A DNA stretch of 64,000 nt from Parahoeflea alexandrii (GCF_027214025.1 NZ_JAPWHB010000001.1:1-64000), one strand, 5' to 3'. Shown: positions 1-8,374, numbered from the stretch's first letter. Translations and numbers: made by a program. The notes: generated by a model not told the origin, from the sequence alone.

Positions 1-36
1 AAGGCCTACATCAAATGGGAATGCCAGGATGCATGA
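1..36 (+). CDS. C-terminal end of an upstream gene (partial)
   Basis: The first 12 codons are open in frame 1 and end in TGA at 34-36. The stop overlaps an ATG at 33-35 (ATGA), an arrangement typical of translationally coupled genes and repeated at the next junction (639-642). Eleven residues are too few to recognise a family, so this may also be chance. Confidence 0.25.
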   Translation, partial: KAYIKWECQDA

Positions 37-78
37 TCACCCCATCCGGGAATTTCCAGACAACAGGTTGCTCAATCT

Positions 79-642
79 TTGTTCGGCGAACTCAAGAAGA
101 CAGAAGAGACCGGATTGATTGCTGCCGCATGCGCTCGTAGTCCACAGCCGATGCGTCAGTACCTCGCAAACCCAGACTCGACAGCGTTCCGCAGGGCACC
201 AGTCAAAGTCACTGACACGCTGGTAAGCTTGCTGATGTCGGCAGATGTGATCAGGCCTGATGCCACCCCTTCCAATTATGCGAAATATGAGGGGTGGCAG
301 GTCGATATCAATATGAACTTGCCATGGCCTGGGAAGTCATACTTGATCGCACTGGAGGTCTATGATCGCCACGGAGTGAGTGAGCCTGTTTCGTTCCCTG
401 ATACACGGATTGCCGCACCTGTCCTCAACGACGCTGCACGCCTCCGTCACGAATGGCGCAAGGTCTTCTTCGGTGGTCGCGTTCCACGCCAAGACCTCGC
501 CGACGTCGCTGGCACAGACATCTATAATGTGGCCTGGGTTGGTCGTGAGCATCCAACTCGTGGCATCCAGCCGACACACGAGATGGTCATGTGGGCGATG
601 GCAAACGATGCGGGCATGGAAACCTTGGGAGAAGCAGCATGA
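79..642 (+). CDS. Hypothetical protein, possible frame break at its start
   Basis: A 187-residue protein of unknown function if the TTG at 79 is used. No domain or membrane segment was recognised. The frame stays sensible upstream to about position 44 (residues reading SRQQVAQSLFGEL), but there is no good start codon there. An ATG at 33, overlapping the previous stop, would lead into this frame if the run of four C at 40-43 were one base shorter. The true start may therefore be 33, with a one-base insertion or sequence error in the C run. The 3' end overlaps the next gene by ATGA, so the two are probably co-translated. Confidence 0.55.
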   Translation: MFGELKKTEETGLIAAACARSPQPMRQYLANPDSTAFRRAPVKVTDTLVSLLMSADVIRPDATPSNYAKYEGWQVDINMNLPWPGKSYLIALEVYDRHGVSEPVSFPDTRIAAPVLNDAARLRHEWRKVFFGGRVPRQDLADVAGTDIYNVAWVGREHPTRGIQPTHEMVMWAMANDAGMETLGEAA

Positions 643-917
643 GCAAGCCACAACCAACACGCAACCCCTTCGCCAAGCGTGTGCTACCTCCTGCTCTAGC
701 GGCGCAGGTCATCCAAACGCGACCAGCCTCAACGCACGGCCGTGTTATCCTCTTCAAGACTCGAGAGGACGGCACCGTTTACGAAGATTTTGGTAGGCCG
801 CTCTTTCTTTATATCGATAAGAATTCACTGACAGCAAAATACAATCTGCCAGATGGCCGATATCTCCAGGGATCGCCTGAGCATCTGGCAAAGCGGGCTG
901 AACTCGGCATCAATTGA
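639..917 (+). CDS. Hypothetical protein
   Basis: A 92-residue basic protein of unknown function. The ATG at 639 overlaps the stop of the previous gene and has a GGGAG ribosome-binding site about 7 bases upstream, which decides this start over the earlier one at 591. No transmembrane segment or known motif is visible. It is the last gene of its unit: a strong intrinsic terminator follows 20 bp after the stop. It is probably an element maintenance or accessory gene, judging only by position. Confidence 0.6.
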   Translation: MSKPQPTRNPFAKRVLPPALAAQVIQTRPASTHGRVILFKTREDGTVYEDFGRPLFLYIDKNSLTAKYNLPDGRYLQGSPEHLAKRAELGIN

Positions 918-937
918 AACCAAAATGAAGACAGAAC

Positions 938-980
938 GGGGCTGGCAGGTGGAAACTTGTCAGCCCCTAGTTTCGTTTTT
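938..980 (+). terminator. Rho-independent terminator
   Basis: A 10-bp stem (938-947 with 958-967, one G-T pair) with a GC-rich base and a loop of about 10 nt is followed by a T-rich tract ending in five T at 976-980. It closes the operon of the two small coupled genes before it. Confidence 0.8.
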
Positions 981-1205
981 AAGCAAGCAGACGTCGTGTG
1001 TCGGGAGACATCAGGACCAGCTCGCCTGCATTTGATGATCTGAGTAGCCCTCGCTTGATGCAAGCCGCCGGTGAAAATTAAGCATGTTTTCTCATCGGCA
1101 CGTTTTCGTGCCGTCAGCGATGGACATGGAAAGATTCTGATCACACCATCTATGTATGGATTACGGGGTCGGCGGATTCGATGCCACCCAAAAACACAGA
1201 GAAAT

Positions 1206-1451
1206 ATGAAAATGGCAAAGCAAGAAAATGTAGACGACATGAAAAAGTTTCTGGAGCTTGTTAAGCAAATTGACATTCTTCGCTACAAGCTCGAAGACCT
1301 GCTACCTGATCTCAAGGAAGCGCTCGAAGATACCGACGAAGACGGCTATAACATTGTGAACGACTTCATCGACAATCCGATGAACGAACTTGAGTACATC
1401 GGAAACGATGTCGAAGAGAAAATTGAGAATTGGTTGAAGGAACACACATAG
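1206..1451 (+). CDS. Small acidic hypothetical protein
   Basis: About 81 residues, strongly acidic and mostly helical in character (FLELVKQIDILRYKLEDLL, then an acidic stretch). The open frame reaches back to 1071, but the extra 45 residues are basic and unlike the rest, so the ATG at 1206 (or 1212) is preferred. The ribosome-binding site is weak (AGAG). Function unknown. Small acidic proteins are common on mobile elements, sometimes as anti-restriction or DNA-mimic proteins, but nothing specific supports that here. Confidence 0.5.
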   Translation: MKMAKQENVDDMKKFLELVKQIDILRYKLEDLLPDLKEALEDTDEDGYNIVNDFIDNPMNELEYIGNDVEEKIENWLKEHT

Positions 1452-1466
1452 AGACCGAGCCAAAAG

Positions 1467-1749
1467 TTAGTTCTGGTCAACCAGTTTCCTGATTGCCGCG
1501 AGCTTCACGCGGCAGTCCTCTCCCGCCTCCGCTAAGCCACTCATGTACCGAGCGACGTCTCTCTGGGTCATGCTCACGTGCATATGCAGCGGCTTCCGCC
1601 TGCGAAAAGTACTTGCCGAAGGTGCCGCGCAGACCAGCGATGCCATAGTTCAGGTTCTCGGAGAAGCGCGTGACGTCGCCCGTGGCAACACCGAAAGCGG
1701 GTCATCCCGACACGGCCAGCAAGCTCACAGGGACGTTTCGTGCGTTCAT
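1467..1749 (-). pseudogene. Possible decayed small gene
   Basis: On the minus strand an ATG at 1749 starts a reading that soon stops. After a frame change it continues as a protein-like stretch (TRFSENLNYGIAGLRG, then FGKYFSQAEAAAYAREHD), and a second frame ends with a helical tail (YMSGLAEAGEDCRVKL) at TAA 1467. The pieces look like one former gene with two frameshifts, or two overlapping small genes. No family recognised. It fills the gap before arsR. Confidence 0.3.
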
Positions 1750-1818
1750 ATGCAATTCTCACGGACTGAGTTGGGGCGTGGCGATGTCCCGCAAGTACCG
1801 ATAGTTTTGCAAGTTGGC

Positions 1819-1847
1819 TTGACGCAACGCTAAACATCAAATAATCA
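1819..1847 (+). promoter_or_regulatory. Candidate promoter of arsR
   Basis: TTGACG (1819-1824) and a weak TAATCA (1842-1847) are separated by 17 bp. Transcription would start at about the arsR ATG (1854), and no Shine-Dalgarno sequence precedes that ATG, so a leaderless arsR message is possible. The overlapping ATCATGAT palindrome (1844-1851) could be part of the ArsR operator. Not tested. Confidence 0.45.
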
Positions 1848-1853
1848 TGATAA

Positions 1854-2186
1854 ATGGAATCATTTAAGGCAGTTCCAGCATTCTCCGCCCTTAGCCAGCA
1901 AACGCGGCTGGATGTCTTTCGCCTGCTCATCAAAGCAGGTGCAGAAGGCTTTTTGGCTGGCGATCTAGGGGAACAGCTAGACGTCAGGCAGAATACCATG
2001 TCTGCCAATTTGACGGTACTTCTGAATGCAGGGCTTGTTCGCAACGAACGACAAGGCAGAACAGTTCGCTACTTTGCAGATTTCGATGCGGTGCGAGGGC
2101 TTCTTGCGTTCTTGCTGGAAGATTGTTGTGGCGGCCGCCCCGAGCTTTGCCAGCCCGTCATAGATGAAATTGCGTGTGCTTGTTGA
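1854..2186 (+). CDS. arsR: ArsR-family arsenite-responsive repressor
   Basis: A 110-residue winged-helix repressor of the ArsR/SmtB family. The helix-turn-helix lies around residues 32-60 (GDLGEQLDVRQNTMSANLTVL), followed by the wing (RNERQGRTVRYFAD). The usual ELCVCDL metal site in the recognition helix is absent. Cysteines instead sit near the C-terminus: C91-C92 and C99, with C108 and C110 at the end. This resembles the atypical Cys-Cys-x(5-6)-Cys As(III) site known from Acidithiobacillus ferrooxidans ArsR. It is first in an arsR-arsC-acr3 operon and is expected to repress it until As(III) or Sb(III) binds. Confidence 0.93.
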   Translation: MESFKAVPAFSALSQQTRLDVFRLLIKAGAEGFLAGDLGEQLDVRQNTMSANLTVLLNAGLVRNERQGRTVRYFADFDAVRGLLAFLLEDCCGGRPELCQPVIDEIACAC

Positions 2187-2196
2187 GGAGAATGCC

Positions 2197-2700
2197 GTGA
2201 GTGATCGCGTCTATAACGTTCTGTTTCTTTGTACAGGGAATTCTGCGCGTTCGATCTTGGCAGAAGCTCTCATGAATCATGTCGGCGCAGGGCGGTTCAA
2301 AGCCTATTCAGCCGGGTCGCATCCCAAAGGTGAAGTGCATCCCCAATCCATCGCGCTGTTAAAGCGGATGAATTTTGACACTTCATTTGCTCGGTCAAAA
2401 AGTTGGGACGAATTTGCCGCTCCCGATGCGCCAAAAATGGACTTTGTCTTTACGGTTTGTGACGATGCGGCAGGTGAGTCTTGTCCCGTTTGGCCGGGTC
2501 AACCAATGTCAGCCCATTGGGGTGTTCCGGACCCTGCCGCTGTTCAGGGTACAGATGCCGAGATTTCGTTGGCGTTTTCGGACACTTTTAGAATGCTGAA
2601 CAGCCGAATTTCCATTTTTGCCGCGTTGCCATTAGCCAGCATTGATCGGCTATCTCTCCAGCGAAAACTCAATGATATTGGCAAAGATACGAGTTCATAG
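2197..2700 (+). CDS. arsC: Arsenate reductase, LMW-phosphatase type
   Basis: Reduces arsenate to arsenite in the cytoplasm, normally with thioredoxin as electron donor. The protein-phosphatase loop CTGNSARS (C-x5-R) follows the first strand, and the second conserved region [14 protein letters not shown] carries the extra cysteines of this class. Start: GTG at 2197 with GAGGAG at 2184-2189. An in-frame ATG at 2164 lies inside arsR and is less likely. Length is 167 residues, normal to slightly long for the family. It lies 10 bp after arsR and 1 bp before acr3. The product is exported by Acr3 or oxidised again by Aio. Confidence 0.93.
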   Translation: MSDRVYNVLFLCTGNSARSILAEALMNHVGAGRFKAYSAGSHPKGEVHPQSIALLKRMNFDTSFARSKSWDEFAAPDAPKMDFVFTVCDDAAGESCPVWPGQPMSAHWGVPDPAAVQGTDAEISLAFSDTFRMLNSRISIFAALPLASIDRLSLQRKLNDIGKDTSS

Positions 2701-2701
2701 A

Positions 2702-3772
2702 ATGAGCATTCAGCGCGAAATCCACCACGATCAAACCGCGCCATCAGGCATCGGTATTTTTGAAAAATGGCTCTCTCTTTGGGTCGCACTGGCCATTGCG
2801 CTTGGCATCTTTCTTGGGCAGGTTTTGCCCTACGTGTTTCAAGCGCTTGCTGCCCTTGAATACGCCCACGTGAATTTGGTGGTTGCCGTTCTGATTTGGG
2901 CGATGGTTTACCCCATGATGGTATCGGTTGACTTCGGAAGCATTCGGCATGTGACAGACCAGCCGAAAGGCTTGCTGATCACCCTCGTCGTCAACTGGCT
3001 GATAAAGCCGTTCACCATGGCCGCGCTCGGCGTGCTGTTCTTCAAATATCTTTTCGTTGAATTGATAAATCCGGCGGAGGCAGACTCCTATATTGCCGGG
3101 CTAATTCTCTTGGGAGCTGCCCCCTGCACGGCAATGGTGTTTGTGTGGTCTCAACTGACGCGGGGCGACGCCAATTACACATTGGTTCAGGTCAGTGTGA
3201 ATGACCTGATAATGATCTTTGCCTACGCACCGATTGTCGCACTGCTCCTGGGTGTGACCGACATTCCCGTGCCTTGGGACACGCTGGTACTCAGTGTTGT
3301 TCTTTATGTGGTGGTCCCTCTCTTTGCTGGCGCACTGACCCGCCAGGCTCTGATGCGAGGGAAGCGGACTGATGAGGCGGTTTCACGTTTTACCGCCACG
3401 CTGAAACCGTTCTCAATCCTGGGTTTGCTGGCAACCGTCGTTTTGCTCTTTGGCTTCCAAGGTAGCGTAATCCTGGCTCGACCTCTGCTCATCGCCCTCA
3501 TAGCGGTGCCACTTCTGCTCCAGTCCTATGGTATTTTCGCAATCGCCTACGCCGCTGCCTGGGCCATGAAAGTTCCGTTTCGGATTGCCGCTCCTTGCGC
3601 AATGATCGGAACTTCCAATTTCTTTGAATTGGCTGTTGCTGTCGCGATCGGGCTGTTTGGCCTCAACTCTGGAGCTGCGCTTGTTACAGTCGTAGGTGTG
3701 CTGGTTGAAGTGCCGGTGATGCTCTCACTCGTAGCGTTTGCAAATCGGACCAAGTCACATTTTCCGGCATGA
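2702..3772 (+). CDS. acr3: Arsenite efflux permease Acr3
   Basis: An inner-membrane arsenite (possibly antimonite) exporter of the ACR3/BART superfamily, 356 residues with about ten hydrophobic segments. The conserved cysteine of the family is in the segment [14 protein letters not shown], and the typical tail-half segment [20 protein letters not shown] is present. ATG at 2702 is 1 bp after the arsC stop, so translation is coupled. Such transporters run on the proton-motive force. The arsR-arsC-acr3 order is a standard resistance operon. An alternative reading as a bile-acid/sodium symporter is excluded by the ACR3 signature. Confidence 0.95.
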   Translation: MSIQREIHHDQTAPSGIGIFEKWLSLWVALAIALGIFLGQVLPYVFQALAALEYAHVNLVVAVLIWAMVYPMMVSVDFGSIRHVTDQPKGLLITLVVNWLIKPFTMAALGVLFFKYLFVELINPAEADSYIAGLILLGAAPCTAMVFVWSQLTRGDANYTLVQVSVNDLIMIFAYAPIVALLLGVTDIPVPWDTLVLSVVLYVVVPLFAGALTRQALMRGKRTDEAVSRFTATLKPFSILGLLATVVLLFGFQGSVILARPLLIALIAVPLLLQSYGIFAIAYAAAWAMKVPFRIAAPCAMIGTSNFFELAVAVAIGLFGLNSGAALVTVVGVLVEVPVMLSLVAFANRTKSHFPA

Positions 3773-3783
3773 GCAAGGAGTGA

Positions 3784-3966
3784 GTGATCAAAGTAGAGCG
3801 ACATAATGGAGGAACTGATAAGCTCACTATTCTGACGCGAGGGTGTTCCACCTATCTTGTCGACCGATACCCCGAGCGTGTGGAAAATGCGAAGGAATTG
3901 TCAAAGCGAGCCAATCAAGAATCGACTCAATTCGTATTGAATTTTCGCCGCCTGGAATCAACTTGA
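3784..3966 (+). CDS. Possible small protein between acr3 and aioX
   Basis: A 60-codon frame starting GTG at 3784, just after acr3, with AAGGAG at 3775-3780 but only three bases from the start. The product is charged, has no membrane segment and no recognised family. It fills a 244-bp gap between two operons and could equally be untranslated leader of aioX. Confidence 0.25.
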   Translation: MIKVERHNGGTDKLTILTRGCSTYLVDRYPERVENAKELSKRANQESTQFVLNFRRLEST

Positions 3967-4016
3967 CTCATTTTGTGGCCGGAATACCTTTGTAGAAAAA
4001 GGAGGAGGAACAACGA

Positions 4017-4901
4017 ATGCCTTCTTCCAACAGGGAGAAGTTCAAGAGTCGCCGGGCATTTAATTTGTATTTGGCAACGCTTGTCCTCGCTCCAGGAAAT
4101 GTTCTGTCGCAAACCCAAAATTCGACGACCATTCGATTCGGGCTTACCCCTGTATTCTTAAATGACGATGTTCAGTTGTTGTTAGTTATCAAGAATTATC
4201 TTGAAATCGCAACCGGATACACAATTGAACTCACGACCCGAAGGACTTACCAGGAAATCACGTCTCTGCTTGTTTCGGGCCAACTGGATGCTGCCTGGAT
4301 TTGTGGCTATCCATTTGTGAAATTTGAAAACGAATTGGAAATACTCGCTGTTCCCGAGTGGAACGGAAAGCCTTTATATCAATCCTATCTGATCACGAAA
4401 TTCGACCGGGAGGCATCAAGACTTTCTGACCTCAGAGGTGATATTCACGCCTTCTCAGACCCTGACTCCAATTCAGGTTACCTGGTTACCACGGCGTTAT
4501 TGCAAGAGAACGGCCTAAGTGCGGACACCTTTTTCAAGAAGACACTTTTTACCTATTCCCATAGAAATGTAATCCGCGCGGTGGCGTCCGGCTTGGTTCA
4601 GTCGGGCAGCGTTGATGGGTACGTTTGGGAGGTGATGCGTGAAATCGATCCAGGTCTCGTTGCCGGTACAAAGATTGTTAAGAAATCCGATTGGTTTGGA
4701 TTTCCACCTATTGCGGTGATCAAACGATTTGGTCAGACACAACAGGCAAACGCGTTGAAAAGGGCTTTGCTTTCATCAAGCGAAACCGAAGCAGGACGGG
4801 CGATGTTGGATTATCTCCGGCTTACCGGCTTTGTTGATGCGAACCCCACCTTGTTTGATTCAGTGAAGCGAAATATCGATCGGCTCGGTGGTTTGTTATG
4901 A
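4017..4901 (+). CDS. aioX: Periplasmic arsenite-binding sensor protein AioX
   Basis: A 294-residue PhnD-like periplasmic binding protein that presents arsenite to the AioS kinase. The N-terminus is basic and then hydrophobic (FNLYLATLVLAPGNVLS), consistent with a signal peptide or anchor. The only cysteine in the protein, C96 in AAWICGYPF, matches the single conserved cysteine shown to be essential in Agrobacterium AioX. A very strong ribosome-binding site (AGGAGGAGG, 4000-4008) fixes the start. The 3' end overlaps aioS by 4 bp. The aioX-aioS-aioR order is that of other alphaproteobacterial arsenite oxidisers. Confidence 0.93.
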   Translation: MPSSNREKFKSRRAFNLYLATLVLAPGNVLSQTQNSTTIRFGLTPVFLNDDVQLLLVIKNYLEIATGYTIELTTRRTYQEITSLLVSGQLDAAWICGYPFVKFENELEILAVPEWNGKPLYQSYLITKFDREASRLSDLRGDIHAFSDPDSNSGYLVTTALLQENGLSADTFFKKTLFTYSHRNVIRAVASGLVQSGSVDGYVWEVMREIDPGLVAGTKIVKKSDWFGFPPIAVIKRFGQTQQANALKRALLSSSETEAGRAMLDYLRLTGFVDANPTLFDSVKRNIDRLGGLL

Positions 4902-6355
4902 ATCCGCTTCGTCGGTTTGGCCAGCTTTCGTCTGCGTTTCGCGTACCACTGATGGTCATGCTCTTGATGACTGCGGTTTCCATCGTTTTGTCCGAGCGTG
5001 TGCTTACTCGTCTATCCCAAAATCAGGAAGCCTATTTGGAGGGATTAGCAGGGTCTTATCTGGATGGCATAGCAGCCTCGGTTTCCCCTTCGGTGCTCCG
5101 TCAGGACAGCTGGGAGGTATTTGATGTTCTGCTACGTATGAAGCCTCAAAGGGCAGCCATACAACCAAGAGAAACTGTTATCACCGATGCCAATGATATC
5201 ATTCTGGCGTCTGATAAGCCCGATGCTCATCCTACCCTGGAGCGCATGGACGCGGAATTCCAAATGGAATTTAGCGAAGGAAGAATGAGGCTTGATACAG
5301 TTTCACAGCTAGCCTTCATGGCAAGATCAATCAACCATAATGAAGAGGTTATCGGCAAGGCTTATGTGGTGTTTGACGCGTCTTATTTGCTGAACGAGCG
5401 GCGCGAAGTATTGCTGACGTTACTCCTAACAAATGCCCTGCTGACAATGTTGCTTGTTGCAATTGGTTTTTTCGTGGTTCGGCGCATGGTTCTTCCCATG
5501 CAAATACTTGAAATTCATCTGCAAAAAGCAGCTTCGGGTGGGCTGGAACCTATTTCTGATAGTGAATTTCCGGGAGCAGGAGGCGAAGCCAAGCGAATAT
5601 TTGGTGCCTTTAATCATCTTGTAAAATCGGAGAAGGGTAGGGAAGAGCTTGTGGATCGTCTCACAAAAGAAGAGCGTATGGCCAGCCTTGGAAGGATCGC
5701 GTCTGGCATGGCTCACGAGATAAACAATCCGCTTGGCGGCCTTCTGAACGCCGCAGATACCCTTGAGAAGCATGGCCATCGGGAAAAAGTACGCTTCGAG
5801 ACAATAGATTTGATAAAACGTGGACTTTTGGGAATACGTGATGTCGTTCAAGCAGCGCTTGTTACCTATCGCCCCGAGCGAAGCTCGAGAATGTTCACAA
5901 CAAAAGACCTTGAAGATGTCGCACTATTGTTAAAGCCGGAATTGACGAGCCGAACTCAGGAATTGATAATTTCTTCATCACCGTCCATTTGTTCGTTTGA
6001 TGGCCTGCCGGCCGGTCCTATGCGCCAGGCAATCATGAATCTTGTGCTCAACGCATCAAACGCTTCGCCGCATGGCGCTGATATTGTCCTGTGCGTCAAT
6101 CAATCAAAGGACGCCATCTATTTGGAGGTAAGAGATGCCGGTGAGGGATTACCTGGTGCTGTCGGTGAAATCCTTACCGCGCCTATAAAATCCGGCATTC
6201 CCGATGGAATGACCGGACTGGGCTTGTGGGTTGTTCGTCAGATAGCTGATGAACTCGGCGCAACTTTGTCGGTCAAACCCAACAATCCAAATGGCACGAT
6301 CATCGAAATTGTAATTCCGCGTCGTCCTCTGGAGGTGATTCATGCAGCCGCCTAG
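4898..6355 (+). CDS. aioS: Arsenite-responsive sensor histidine kinase AioS
   Basis: 485 residues. Layout: transmembrane segment about 15-33, periplasmic region about 35-170 that should contact AioX, second transmembrane segment about 172-195, HAMP-like linker, then HisKA with the H-box GMAHEINNPLGG, and HATPase with N box (NLVLNASNASPHG), G1 box (RDAGEGLPG) and G2 region (GMTGLGLWV). It phosphorylates AioR. ATG at 4898 overlaps the aioX stop (ATGA), and its own stop lies 14 bp inside aioR, so the three genes are translated together. Confidence 0.93.
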   Translation: MNPLRRFGQLSSAFRVPLMVMLLMTAVSIVLSERVLTRLSQNQEAYLEGLAGSYLDGIAASVSPSVLRQDSWEVFDVLLRMKPQRAAIQPRETVITDANDIILASDKPDAHPTLERMDAEFQMEFSEGRMRLDTVSQLAFMARSINHNEEVIGKAYVVFDASYLLNERREVLLTLLLTNALLTMLLVAIGFFVVRRMVLPMQILEIHLQKAASGGLEPISDSEFPGAGGEAKRIFGAFNHLVKSEKGREELVDRLTKEERMASLGRIASGMAHEINNPLGGLLNAADTLEKHGHREKVRFETIDLIKRGLLGIRDVVQAALVTYRPERSSRMFTTKDLEDVALLLKPELTSRTQELIISSSPSICSFDGLPAGPMRQAIMNLVLNASNASPHGADIVLCVNQSKDAIYLEVRDAGEGLPGAVGEILTAPIKSGIPDGMTGLGLWVVRQIADELGATLSVKPNNPNGTIIEIVIPRRPLEVIHAAA

Positions 6356-7676
6356 ACCAATGGATATTGGGATCATCGAAGATGACGCGATCATGGGCAG
6401 ATCGTTGGTTCAGCGATTTGAATTGGAAGGCCACAAAGTTGTTTGGTGGACAACCGGAAGTGACGCGGTAAATGCGACGGATTTTTTGGAAAAGGACATC
6501 ATTGTCTGTGACATCAGGCTGCCAGATATCACGGGCGAAACCGTTATGCGTCAGGCTGGGCGGAACGGTTTAGCGCCACCCTTCCTGTTTATTACCGGTT
6601 ACGGAGACATAGATCAGGCGGTCAGACTGATGCGATTGGGCGCGTGCGACTACATGACCAAGCCGTTCGAATTTGAAGAATTCATCAACCGGATAATCCG
6701 TAGTGCCCGGGGTGCCCAAAAGACAAAGAACATGACACGGCGGCTTGGCCAATCTGCGGAAATGCAGGCGCTTGAGAAAAGTCTCATCAAATTTAGTCAG
6801 ACCGATTTTCCAGTCCTAATAATTGGCGAAAGCGGCGTTGGTAAAGAATCTGCGGCCCGTTTTCTGCACGGGCAATCCAGCACGTCCGGTCACCCATTCA
6901 TGGCGGTGAACTGTGCTGCCATTCCTGCCGATTTGTTGGAGAAAGAAATATTTGGTGAGGAGCTTGGCTCACTGAATGATCACGTCAGCCCACACCGTGG
7001 ATATGCAGAACGGGTCGGCTGCGGCACGATGTATCTGAGTGAAGTCGATAGGATTCCCGTGCCGGTGCAGGCTAAGCTCATGGAACTTGTCGAGACAAAT
7101 AGCTTTACCCGAATTGGGGGATCAGCAACGATTGTATTTGCGGGCAGGATTGTCGTATCGAACAATTCTGATCTGAAGAGTGCCGTTTCCAAAGGGCAAA
7201 TGCGGGATGATCTATCGTTCCGGTTGTCTGTACTTTCTGTCGATATTTCACCCTTGAGGAACAGGCCAGAGGACGTCGAATGGCTTTTGCCTCAGATGGT
7301 GGCGACTGCCTGCAGCCGCCAGGGCCAGCTGCCAAAAACACTTTCCGCTCAAGCAGAAGAGTTTGCTTTGGCTCACGACTGGACTGGAAATGCATTCGAA
7401 ATGCGCAACCGTGTGGAACGAGCGGTTGGTTTGTCCCGTGATCAGGAACTGGCAGTCACAGATCTTTTTCCAGAATTCCACGTTGAGGACAAAAGTCACC
7501 AAGAATTTCCCTCACTGGCACAAGCTCGGGAAATGGCTGAGAAACGCCAGATTATTAGGGCTCTTGAACGATCAGGCGGTCAAATCGGAATCGCAGCAAA
7601 ACTTCTTGGCGTTTCGCGCACGACACTCTGGGATAAGATGACACGCCTCGACTTGGGTCTAAAAGAACGTTCGTAA
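6342..7676 (+). CDS. aioR: AioR, NtrC-type response regulator with degenerate AAA+ domain
   Basis: 444 residues. Receiver domain 8-120 with phosphorylation site D57, acidic pair E13-D14-D15 and K107. Central AAA+ domain with intact Walker A GESGVGKE (162-169). C-terminal Fis-type helix-turn-helix (GGQIGIAAKLLGVSRTTLWD). Odd: where enhancer-binding proteins have GAFTGA, this protein reads GSLNDH (about 209-214), and the Walker B Asp-Glu is Ser-Glu (MYLSEV, 230-235). GAFTGA is the sigma-54 contact loop, so this AioR may activate aioBA differently. It overlaps aioS by 14 bp. The likely target sites lie directly after it. Confidence 0.92.
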   Translation: MQPPRPMDIGIIEDDAIMGRSLVQRFELEGHKVVWWTTGSDAVNATDFLEKDIIVCDIRLPDITGETVMRQAGRNGLAPPFLFITGYGDIDQAVRLMRLGACDYMTKPFEFEEFINRIIRSARGAQKTKNMTRRLGQSAEMQALEKSLIKFSQTDFPVLIIGESGVGKESAARFLHGQSSTSGHPFMAVNCAAIPADLLEKEIFGEELGSLNDHVSPHRGYAERVGCGTMYLSEVDRIPVPVQAKLMELVETNSFTRIGGSATIVFAGRIVVSNNSDLKSAVSKGQMRDDLSFRLSVLSVDISPLRNRPEDVEWLLPQMVATACSRQGQLPKTLSAQAEEFALAHDWTGNAFEMRNRVERAVGLSRDQELAVTDLFPEFHVEDKSHQEFPSLAQAREMAEKRQIIRALERSGGQIGIAAKLLGVSRTTLWDKMTRLDLGLKERS

Positions 7677-7719
7677 TCCTGAACATGATGGGTGAAACCA
7701 TGTTCGGAATCCTGAACAT
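7669..7719 (+). promoter_or_regulatory. Tandem palindromic sites upstream of aioBA, likely AioR-binding
   Basis: Two copies of an 18-bp site, GTTCGTAATCCTGAACAT at 7669-7686 and GTTCGGAATCCTGAACAT at 7702-7719, differ at one base. Each has inverted arms GTTC and GAAC. They are 33 bp apart, about three helical turns. The first overlaps the aioR stop. Their place between aioR and aioB points to AioR. A partial -24/-12-like sequence (G7723...C7735, core TGCGCCTTTTATGCA) follows at once, but the -25 G is missing, so promoter type is open. Confidence 0.7.
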
Positions 7720-7834
7720 CGTGCGCCTTTTATGCATGGATGCCTGAAATTTCCTCTCAAATCGGCATTTTGATCTTCCTCCACTATTTTTGACGATGCA
7801 GACTTTACTCTCTGGGAATCTATGGGAGGATTAC

Positions 7835-8359
7835 ATGTCTCGATGCACGAAATTGGTTGATGTTGGCCGCCGTCAGTTTTTGCGGGGTGGGTCTGTTGCC
7901 GCTGCTGGCTTGGCAACTGCGGCTGTTCTGCCCGCAGCGCAAGCAAAAGCCGCACCAGCAAATGCGCAAGTCGATTATCCATCAAATAGGCTCGCCAATG
8001 TAGCTGATCTTACAGTGAACGAGCCAATGGATATCGAATATCCAGATGCTGATAGCCCCGGCGCATTGATAAAGCTCGGACAAGCGGTCGAAGGCGGTGC
8101 TGGGCCGGATGGCGACATCGTGGCATTTTCAACGTTATGCCCACACAAGGGTTGGTTACTTGCCTACAATTCAGCGGACAGCACGTACAATTGTCCGGGC
8201 CATTTTTCCCGCTTCGACGTAGAGGCAGGTGGTCAACAGGTTTGGGGACATGCCACCCAGAACCTTCCTCAATTCACCCTGCGAGTGGACGACAAAGGTG
8301 ACATTTTTGCTGAAGGCGCGAGTGACCTGATTTTCGGTCGTCCGTCCAACGTGTTGTAA
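7835..8359 (+). CDS. aioB: Arsenite oxidase small subunit, Rieske protein
   Basis: 174 residues. A Tat signal with RRQFLRGG at 12-19 is followed by a hydrophobic stretch and AQA-type cleavage region, so the folded enzyme is exported to the periplasm. The Rieske [2Fe-2S] ligands are C102-x-H104 and C120-x-x-H123. The two extra cysteines that form a disulfide in many Rieske proteins are replaced (W107 and G122), as known for some rhizobial arsenite oxidases. ATG 7835 with GGGAGG 7824-7829 is preferred to the in-frame ATG at 7790. It passes electrons from the molybdenum subunit to a cytochrome. Confidence 0.95.
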   Translation: MSRCTKLVDVGRRQFLRGGSVAAAGLATAAVLPAAQAKAAPANAQVDYPSNRLANVADLTVNEPMDIEYPDADSPGALIKLGQAVEGGAGPDGDIVAFSTLCPHKGWLLAYNSADSTYNCPGHFSRFDVEAGGQQVWGHATQNLPQFTLRVDDKGDIFAEGASDLIFGRPSNVL

Positions 8360-8374
8360 GGGGAGGAAAACATC

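Noticed and set aside
1071-1205. 45-residue N-terminal extension of the small acidic protein
   Set aside because: Basic composition unlike the rest, and no ribosome-binding site. The start at 1206 fits better.
7721-7736. Firm sigma-54 promoter before aioB
   Set aside because: The -24 G and -12 GC are present, but the -25 G is T and the activator sites are immediately adjacent. Reported only as a weak possibility.
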